DNA from: Maribacter sp.
Lineage (GTDB): Bacteria > Bacteroidota > Bacteroidia > Flavobacteriales > Flavobacteriaceae
Length of the DNA stretch: 36,827 nt
Direction: 5' to 3'
Assembly (NCBI GenBank): GCA_020629415.1
Contig: JAHDDL010000036.1
Span: 1 to 36,827, forward strand
The translations under genes were made by a program, and so were the position numbers. The notes beneath the pieces are model-generated. The model was not told the origin of the DNA. It searched no databases and saw only the letters and a list, made by a program, of their open reading frames with translations. Shown here one piece after another: positions 31,099 through 36,827 of the stretch (position 1 is its first letter; the number at the start of each line of letters is the position of its first letter).

Positions 31099-32862
31099 AT
31101 GGGCGAAATTACTTCTACATATGAAAGCAATCCTATTTTGGATAAACTTCCATCACATTTAAGGCAATACATTAAACCTCAAAACTATGAAGACTACACC
31201 CCTATAAACCAAGCTGTTTGGAGATATGTGATGCGCAAAAATGTAGACTACCTTAGCCAAGTTGCCCATAAATCATATACGGAAGGCTTACGTAAAACAG
31301 GCATCTCTATAGACAACATCCCAAACATGTATGGCATGAACCGTATTTTAAAAGATTTAGGCTGGGCCGCCGTTGCTGTAGATGGCTTTATTCCGCCCGC
31401 CGCTTTTATGGAGTTCCAAGCCTATAATGTTTTAGTTATAGCCTCTGATATTCGCCAATTAGAGAATATTGCCTATACCCCTGCCCCAGATATCATTCAT
31501 GAAGGAGCGGGCCATGCGCCTATTATTGCCAACCCTGAATATGCTGCATATTTAAGGCGATTTGGTGAAATTGGCTGTAAAGCTATATCTAGTGCTAAAG
31601 ATTTTGAACTATACGAAGCTGTACGCCATCTATCCATTATCAAAGAAGCTAAAGGCACACCAATAGAAGAAATTCAAAAGTCTGAAAAGCATATTGAATT
31701 TCTTCAGGACAATATGGGCGAACCCAGCGAAATGGCGCTTATTAGAAACTTGCACTGGTGGACCGTGGAATACGGACTTATAGGACCTTTAGAGGACCCA
31801 AAGATTTACGGAGCGGGACTTTTATCCTCTATTGGTGAAAGCCAGTGGTGCATGACAGATAATGTAAAAAAACTGCCTTATTCCATTGAAGCGGCAAGAA
31901 CCTCTTTTGATATCACCAAACCTCAACCACAACTTTTTGTTACTCCAGATTTTGCTTTTTTGAGTCAGGTTCTTGAAGACTTTGCAAATACAATGGCTTT
32001 ACGAAAGGGCGGACTTTCAGGTTTACAGAAACTTATAGACTCAAAAGAACTAGGAACAATTGAACTAAGTACTGGGTTACAAGTATCCGGTAATTTTGAA
32101 TCATTGATTTCTCATGAAGGCAAACCTATATACTTTCAAACGAAGGGTAAATCTGCTTTGGCATACCGGGAAAAAGAGTTGGTAGGTCAAGATATCAATC
32201 AGCATGAAACCGGTTTTGGATCACCAATAGGACGACTTAAAGGCATTAATATACCTATTGAGGATATGAGTCCGCGCGACCTTAAAGCATATAAGATTTA
32301 TGAAGGTGAAATTGTTTCGTTAGATTTTATTGGTGGAATTAATGTTACCGGTAAAATAGTTACCGGCACACGTAATCTTCAAGGTAGAATTATCTTAATT
32401 ACTTTTGAAAATTGTAAGGTAACCCATAATGGAACTACCCTTTTTGAATCTAACGATGAATTGTACAATATTGCAATTGGTGAAGACATAGTTTCCGCCT
32501 ACCATGGTCCCGCAGATTTGCATAGTTTTGACCTTTTAGATCATTCCCTAAGCCCTAGTAGTGTTAACAAAGATGAAGAAAGTTTAAATGAACTAGAATC
32601 TTATTATAAGACAATCAGGGATTTTAGAGAGGGAAAAAACACCATTGTTTCTAGAACAAAGATTTTTCAGGAAATACAGGAAAAATACCCAACAGATTGG
32701 TTATTGCCAGTAGAAATTTATGAACTGGCCGTAAAAAGTAATGATGACAAATTAGCAAAAAATATAGAACAGCACTTGGAAAACATTAAACTTGACCAAC
32801 CGAAACTTGGGCAATTAATTGATGACGGATTAGCATTAGCTACGGTAAAATCCCTGGCTTAA
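31099..32862 (+). CDS. phhA: Aromatic amino acid hydroxylase (phenylalanine 4-monooxygenase), long form
   Basis: A non-heme iron, pterin-dependent enzyme that hydroxylates phenylalanine to tyrosine. The iron ligands are visible: H134 and H139 in IIHEGAGHAPIIANPEYA and E224 in WWTVEYGLIG. Other conserved blocks include GFIPPAAFMEFQAYNV and GAGLLSSIGES. The 587 residues are about twice the length of Pseudomonas PhhA. The catalytic part ends about residue 300, and a further 280 residues form a beta-rich domain (GEIVSLDFIGGINVTGKIVTG) and a helical tail. I believe this long form is normal in Bacteroidota. No pterin carbinolamine dehydratase gene is adjacent. It is controlled most likely by the divergent Lrp-type gene. 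Its last 23 bases overlap the end of the DUF4230 gene. Confidence 0.93.
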   Translation: MGEITSTYESNPILDKLPSHLRQYIKPQNYEDYTPINQAVWRYVMRKNVDYLSQVAHKSYTEGLRKTGISIDNIPNMYGMNRILKDLGWAAVAVDGFIPPAAFMEFQAYNVLVIASDIRQLENIAYTPAPDIIHEGAGHAPIIANPEYAAYLRRFGEIGCKAISSAKDFELYEAVRHLSIIKEAKGTPIEEIQKSEKHIEFLQDNMGEPSEMALIRNLHWWTVEYGLIGPLEDPKIYGAGLLSSIGESQWCMTDNVKKLPYSIEAARTSFDITKPQPQLFVTPDFAFLSQVLEDFANTMALRKGGLSGLQKLIDSKELGTIELSTGLQVSGNFESLISHEGKPIYFQTKGKSALAYREKELVGQDINQHETGFGSPIGRLKGINIPIEDMSPRDLKAYKIYEGEIVSLDFIGGINVTGKIVTGTRNLQGRIILITFENCKVTHNGTTLFESNDELYNIAIGEDIVSAYHGPADLHSFDLLDHSLSPSSVNKDEESLNELESYYKTIRDFREGKNTIVSRTKIFQEIQEKYPTDWLLPVEIYELAVKSNDDKLAKNIEQHLENIKLDQPKLGQLIDDGLALATVKSLA

Positions 32863-33466
32863 TTTCTTGCAGTGCCTCTAATGATCCAATGGTCTGATCT
32901 TGGTAGGTTAATTGCCAACCCATAGAATTGGTAAGAATATAAAATTTCTGCAGCTCACTAATTAGTCTATTCTCCGCATTGCCCAATAATGCAGAAGCTT
33001 GCACTTTTTTCATTAATGATGCATTTACCGTTTTCTTTATTTTATTATAATCGGTAGCATCAAACTGGTTCAAATAATCTGCGGTGACGTCGTAGTATTC
33101 AAAATCTGGATTCAGATTAATTTCTGCTTCTGGTATGCTTTTGATTTTTACCGTTTTGGTTGGTTCATCAACCTCAAAGTCAATCTTACTTAAATCATAA
33201 GCGACGGTAACATCTGCATTTACCACCACCAATGCCTTTTTTTCTGCCCTTAATAATGGACCAAAAAGCTCTTTAGAATCTTTGTAATTATACACCTCAG
33301 AAAAATGCCCCTCAGTTACCACCAACTTGGAAACGTTGGTAATTTCTTGTTGAATGAGCATGGAGTTTTCTTTAAGAATAGATTTATCTTCCTTACCATC
33401 ATTGCAGGAACGAACCACCAATACAATTGCTAAAGTAATTAGAACGCCTGCAATAAATTTTTTCAT
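32840..33466 (-). CDS. DUF4230-family membrane-anchored protein
   Basis: A 208-residue protein with one N-terminal hydrophobic anchor (FIAGVLITLAIVLVV, then RSC). The rest follows the DUF4230 pattern: a LQQEITNVSKLVVTEGHFSEV-like strand, AEKKALVVVNADVTVAYDLSKI, IKSIPEAEINLNPDFEYYDV and a C-terminal helix pair. The function is unknown. It is the last gene of a three-gene unit and overlaps the GSCFA gene by four bases. Its 3' end overlaps phhA on the other strand, with no terminator visible between them. Confidence 0.87.
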   Translation of the reverse strand: MKKFIAGVLITLAIVLVVRSCNDGKEDKSILKENSMLIQQEITNVSKLVVTEGHFSEVYNYKDSKELFGPLLRAEKKALVVVNADVTVAYDLSKIDFEVDEPTKTVKIKSIPEAEINLNPDFEYYDVTADYLNQFDATDYNKIKKTVNASLMKKVQASALLGNAENRLISELQKFYILTNSMGWQLTYQDQTIGSLEALQEIKPGILP

Positions 33467-34422
33467 GCCTTTGAAATTTTGAAATCCATAAATGGATACT
33501 CTTTCTGTATATACGTAATCTTTCTACGTAACGATGTTAAAAATTTTTGATGTGCTTCACTATTCGGATTAAAAGGTCGATGTTGCAATCCACGTTGTAT
33601 TTCATCAACTTTTTTCATGTAATCGTCCATACTATCTTTAATCCAAACTAATCTAAACTTCTTCCAGATATACTCTATTGCCGTCTCATTAGGATGAATC
33701 ATATCTTTGGCATAAAAACGATAATCACGCAACTCATCCATCATTAATTCATAACTAGGAAAATAAGATACCCTATCCTCATTCAAAACCTGATGAATGG
33801 CGGCAATGAGATGCGCTTTACTTCTTTGATTCTCCAGGAATCCGTCCTTTAAGTGCCTAACAGGCGATACCGTAAATATAAATTGTACTGTAGGATTTAC
33901 AGATTGCACAAAAGTGATAACTCGTTTTAAACTCTCAACTACCTCTTCAACGCTTAACAGCTCTTTAGTAAAATTAGACTGCGGTACTTTATGGCAATTT
34001 GCTACTACTTTATTGCTAGAAATCTTGCGGTACACCCAAGCGGTACCTAAAGTGATAATGATATGACTAGCTGTATTTACTTGCGTTGAAGTTCTACTTA
34101 TTGCATTATTTAAATCTGTAATAATTTGTTCCTTGGACGGATTACTTAAACTAGAATGCGCATCAAAACTATGCCATTGTTCATTCTCGTTAAACACATC
34201 TTCTTCAGTAAATAATTCTTGATTGACCGACTTTTCAATTATCCTTTCAATTGCCAAAGGATGAAACAATATCCCAAACGGATTCTGTAATCCCTGAAAT
34301 TTATAGTATTCTAATTTTGCTCCAATATTCTCAGAAAAACAGGAACCCAAAAGCAACAACTGACTTGAATAGTCAATCGTATTTTTAGATTTCGTTAATG
34401 GTATTTTGGTTAACAGATTCAT
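33463..34422 (-). CDS. GSCFA domain protein
   Basis: A 319-residue protein with the name-giving motif LLLLGSCFSENIGAKLEYYKF near residue 30, then NPFGILFHP, ITLGTAWVYR, FTVSPVRHLKDGF and DMIHPNETAIEYIW. The GSCF Ser and the DxxH-like DMIHPNE pattern resemble an SGNH-type hydrolase, so an esterase activity is likely. No signal peptide is seen. In flavobacteria the family is conserved but unassigned. It overlaps both neighbours by four bases (ATGA), so its translation is coupled to theirs. Confidence 0.9.
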   Translation of the reverse strand: MNLLTKIPLTKSKNTIDYSSQLLLLGSCFSENIGAKLEYYKFQGLQNPFGILFHPLAIERIIEKSVNQELFTEEDVFNENEQWHSFDAHSSLSNPSKEQIITDLNNAISRTSTQVNTASHIIITLGTAWVYRKISSNKVVANCHKVPQSNFTKELLSVEEVVESLKRVITFVQSVNPTVQFIFTVSPVRHLKDGFLENQRSKAHLIAAIHQVLNEDRVSYFPSYELMMDELRDYRFYAKDMIHPNETAIEYIWKKFRLVWIKDSMDDYMKKVDEIQRGLQHRPFNPNSEAHQKFLTSLRRKITYIQKEYPFMDFKISKA

Positions 34423-35270
34423 TTAGGTCGCACACTCTCGTTTAGCTTATGAAACAATTGATACGGATAAATCTCATAAATTACATTATCCTCATTTATA
34501 GTATTATCTGCGTTTTCAAACGCTTTCTTCTCCCATTCCCCTCCTTCTTCATTTCCTAACTTGGTCATACTTCTACCCTTAAAATAAAGTGCCTCGGCAA
34601 AATTTTCATACACCATTAATGACATATCGAATGAAGCAATCGCCTCATTATAATTACCTAATTCAAAGTCTGCAATACCTAAATAATACCAATCTAAATA
34701 ATGACAGGATTCTTGCGGAGGATCATTAGGAAAATCTTTGAACTGCTGTTCTTTACTTAATAGCAAAAACTCTTTTGCTTTAGAGAATTTATTTAACTGA
34801 AGATAATCTAGACCAATGTAAAAATTATAGGTATGATCCATAACATAACCATCGCCAAACTCTTTTTTGGCTCTCATAAATTCAGAAATCGATTTTATAT
34901 AATCTTTTGAGAAAATACATCTCATAAATCCGCTATAATCCAAATACTTTTCTGGGGCGTACTCAACAGCTTTATCTAAAAATGGTTTGCCTAACTGGTA
35001 TTTTCTAGCTTTATATAACGGCATTGCTTTTTGTTGCCAAAGCCAAGCGCTTTCTGGCACAATTGCGAGTGCAGAATCTAAATACTGTTGATGTTCTAGC
35101 GAATGCATAGGACTTTGAAAAGATTTCTCTATATACTCCCTAACATGCATAGAATCTATACCTGACAAGACTTTTTTCTCTACCTTTTTATCACCTTTCA
35201 CCATATCTTCCTTTTTATCGGAAAGATTACAAGACGAAATAACTAGCAATAAGATGATATACTTTTTCAT
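34419..35270 (-). CDS. TPR-repeat lipoprotein
   Basis: A 283-residue lipoprotein (VISSC, Cys14, then NLSDKKED). Residues about 70-270 form tetratricopeptide-like helix pairs: AWLWQQKAMPLYKARKY, YNFYIGLDYLQLNKFSKAKEFL and WYYLGIADFELGNYNEAIASFDMSL, the last near residue 200. TPRs bind other proteins, so it is probably a scaffold for an envelope complex, perhaps with the co-transcribed GSCFA and DUF4230 proteins. It is the first gene of that unit. A hairpin upstream ends the neighbouring gene. Confidence 0.86.
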   Translation of the reverse strand: MKKYIILLLVISSCNLSDKKEDMVKGDKKVEKKVLSGIDSMHVREYIEKSFQSPMHSLEHQQYLDSALAIVPESAWLWQQKAMPLYKARKYQLGKPFLDKAVEYAPEKYLDYSGFMRCIFSKDYIKSISEFMRAKKEFGDGYVMDHTYNFYIGLDYLQLNKFSKAKEFLLLSKEQQFKDFPNDPPQESCHYLDWYYLGIADFELGNYNEAIASFDMSLMVYENFAEALYFKGRSMTKLGNEEGGEWEKKAFENADNTINEDNVIYEIYPYQLFHKLNESVRPK

Positions 35271-35403
35271 AAAACTATCGCATGATACAGCTTCTTAAAC
35301 TGTCTTTATAATTAAATTTTCTATGGCTAAAGAGTGAAAAAAGAATCTATTCAAATTCAACCTTCCTTATCATTTATTATACACAATTTCGACTTTAAAC
35401 TGA

Positions 35404-35460
35404 TAAAAAAAAGAACCCAAAATCAAGTATTGAATATTTTAATCAACACTTGATTTTGGG
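35404..35460 (-). terminator. Long terminator hairpin after the secreted-protein gene
   Basis: On the minus strand CCCAAAATCAAGTGTTGA pairs with TCAATACTTGATTTTGGG with one mismatch around a 9-base loop, then a T-rich run (TTCTTTTTTTT). An 18-bp stem is unusually long. It terminates the gene at 35507-36550. Confidence 0.88.
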
Positions 35461-35506
35461 CTTCAGTACATTTAATCTTTGTACGAAATTTCATTTTTAA
35501 GCCATG

Positions 35507-36550
35507 TTATTTCGCTAACTTCTTTGCAGACTTAGCTATTACATCACTAAGGTAACCTAAATTTTTCGCTTTTAAATTGTAACCTAGACCAGTAATGTAT
35601 TCTCTAAAAATTACTTCTCCAGTTTTTGAATTTACTACCTGTATAAATCTTTCTGCATTGGCTCTGGCATAACGCATATAATAGAATTCTTTATTTTCTT
35701 CAATTGCCTTATCTAAATCTTCGGTAGAAATAAACTCATAGTCATAATCATATTTACTAAAAAGCTTCTCAACTTCTTTATCCTCACCATCAGAAATTTC
35801 TGCGGTAAAAGCATTTGTTCTTTGAGTGATATAGTTTGGCACATATAATTTAGAAGTGGTCAAACTTGCAATCTTTTTTGCATCATAATCTTTCTCATAC
35901 ATCCAATATGTTTCACCTTTAGCTATAAGGTCATTTGTTTGTTGAAAGTAATTTTTTAAAAATCCTGTTGAATAATTAAAGAAAACATTTTCAGTATACA
36001 TTTTCTCTACAATAACTTCCTTTTCTTCAGAAAGGGCGGTATTTACAAAATCTGATGTTGGAAAAAGATAAATTTTAGCTATCGGCTTTTTATTATTTCT
36101 GAAAATCTCATTAATCTTCTCTTCTCTTTTCTTCTCTTTTTTCGCTTTAACCTTAGACAACTTTTCATCTATGGTTTCAGCATCATATAATCCGATATTA
36201 ATATAGGTATGCAATGAATGCACAACACTACCCATTTTGGTAGTTTTAGAACGCTTGAATCCTACAAGTTCTGCTATAGAGTAATTCTTGTTATAATACT
36301 CTTGTAAATCATATTCACTTTGAGGAACTATTTTATATGGGGTCACTGTCCAAGTTTCCTCTAAAATTTTAGCGTATTGGTCGGCGTCAATAACATCTGA
36401 CAAGACAAAAATGGTTGTCGATGCTTTAAATTCCTCTAATGCTTTAGGTTTTAAATCTGACGGTTTACCGACATGCCGAGCGCCAAATGAGACTTGTGAA
36501 AATCCTGAAAAACTTACGAATGCTAATAATAATAAAAAATAATTCTTCAT
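35507..36550 (-). CDS. Secreted protein of unknown function
   Basis: I do not recognise the family. From the ATG at 36550 the protein has 347 residues and a clear signal peptide (MKNYFLLLLAFVSFSGFSQ, then VSFGARHV). An upstream in-frame ATG at 36583 would add 11 residues before it, so is unlikely. The mature part is hydrophilic, alpha/beta in look (TTIFVLSDVIDADQYAKIL). It has a Lys/Glu-rich helix near residue 135 (KVKAKKEKKREEKINEIF) that may form a short coiled coil. No catalytic motif is seen. It stands alone between alaS and the TPR gene and has its own long terminator. Confidence 0.72.
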   Translation of the reverse strand: MKNYFLLLLAFVSFSGFSQVSFGARHVGKPSDLKPKALEEFKASTTIFVLSDVIDADQYAKILEETWTVTPYKIVPQSEYDLQEYYNKNYSIAELVGFKRSKTTKMGSVVHSLHTYINIGLYDAETIDEKLSKVKAKKEKKREEKINEIFRNNKKPIAKIYLFPTSDFVNTALSEEKEVIVEKMYTENVFFNYSTGFLKNYFQQTNDLIAKGETYWMYEKDYDAKKIASLTTSKLYVPNYITQRTNAFTAEISDGEDKEVEKLFSKYDYDYEFISTEDLDKAIEENKEFYYMRYARANAERFIQVVNSKTGEVIFREYITGLGYNLKAKNLGYLSDVIAKSAKKLAK

Positions 36551-36621
36551 GGTTATATGTTTAATTGGTTGATATAAAACCACATTTAACCATGATTATT
36601 GTATTTTATATGCTTTACAAC

Positions 36622-36827
36622 TTACCCCAAATAACTTTCAGCCTGCGCCAAAGCATCTGCTATACCACCAGGATTTTTACCGCCTGCAGTGGCAAAGAAA
36701 GGTTGACCACCACCACCACCTTGAATATACTTACCAAGCTCACGAACAATTGTCCCGGCATTTAATCCTTTGGAGGCAACCAGTTCTTTAGATATATAAC
36801 AGGACAATAAAGCTTTACCATTTTGCT
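36622..36827 (-). CDS. alaS: Alanyl-tRNA synthetase, C-terminal end (cut by window)
   Basis: Only the last 67 residues are in the window; the gene continues past the right edge. They match the C-terminal DHHA1 domain of Ala[19 protein letters not shown], the glycine-rich [19 protein letters not shown] and a final helix [11 protein letters not shown]. This domain joins the editing domain to the tRNA. The frame runs open to the last base, so there is no start to choose here. Confidence 0.94.
   Translation of the reverse strand, partial: QNGKALLSCYISKELVASKGLNAGTIVRELGKYIQGGGGGQPFFATAGGKNPGGIADALAQAESYLG

Overview
The window looks like the chromosome of a marine-type Flavobacteriaceae (phylum Bacteroidota). 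The base composition is AT-rich and there are no Shine-Dalgarno sequences. Several genes are preceded by the Bacteroidota -7 motif TAnnTTTG, and a SusC/SusD pair, a Porin_10-type porin and many short-signal lipoproteins are present. Families typical of this group also occur (GSCFA, DUF4230, DUF4136, DUF5522, the long aromatic amino acid hydroxylase). It is mostly stable housekeeping and envelope gene content. I see no phage, insertion sequence, CRISPR array, tRNA or rRNA, and no intergenic gap longer than about 240 bases.

Layout. 0.1-6.5 kb: a minus-strand SusC-SusD pair followed by a porin gene with its own promoter. 6.7-10.6 kb: rnhB, a large propeller lipoprotein and a TapB/DUF3108-like secreted protein (+). 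10.6-12.3 kb: a minus-strand unit of a YqaE/Pmp3-like 51-residue membrane peptide, a lipoprotein and lipB. 12.4-20.8 kb (+): a membrane-anchored LuxR-type regulator, a monothiol thioredoxin-like protein, an SGNH lipoprotein, lysS with a clear promoter, an SLC13 transporter broken by one in-frame TAA, and a large metzincin protease. 21.0-26.0 kb (+): a 58-residue exported peptide, a DUF4890/CpxP-like protein and a 1309-residue multidomain protein. 26.0-29.4 kb: a minus-strand operon of an HExxH mini-protein, a D-cysteine desulfhydrase/ACC deaminase-like enzyme, a glucosaminidase-LysM lipoprotein and hemL. 29.6-32.9 kb: DUF5522 and DUF4136 genes, then an Lrp/AsnC regulator divergent from phenylalanine hydroxylase with two inverted repeats between them. 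32.8-36.8 kb: a minus-strand operon of a TPR lipoprotein, a GSCFA protein and a DUF4230 protein, then a secreted protein of unknown function and the 3' end of alaS.

The best candidate for something undescribed is the 1309-residue protein at 22043-25972. It joins, in one chain, a lipoprotein signal, a GATase-like/NodB-like segment resembling PelA or DUF2194 proteins, a helical repeat segment and a C-terminal outer-membrane beta-barrel resembling PelB/PgaA. The metal-binding histidines expected in the deacetylase motif appear to be replaced, and the helical part has two cysteine-paired repeats. No polysaccharide synthase gene lies nearby. Other points worth checking are the broken SLC13 transporter, the Lrp-phhA intergenic operators, the HExxH mini-protein and the lipB stop codon lying inside a terminator loop. 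All family names were recognised by eye, without database searches.
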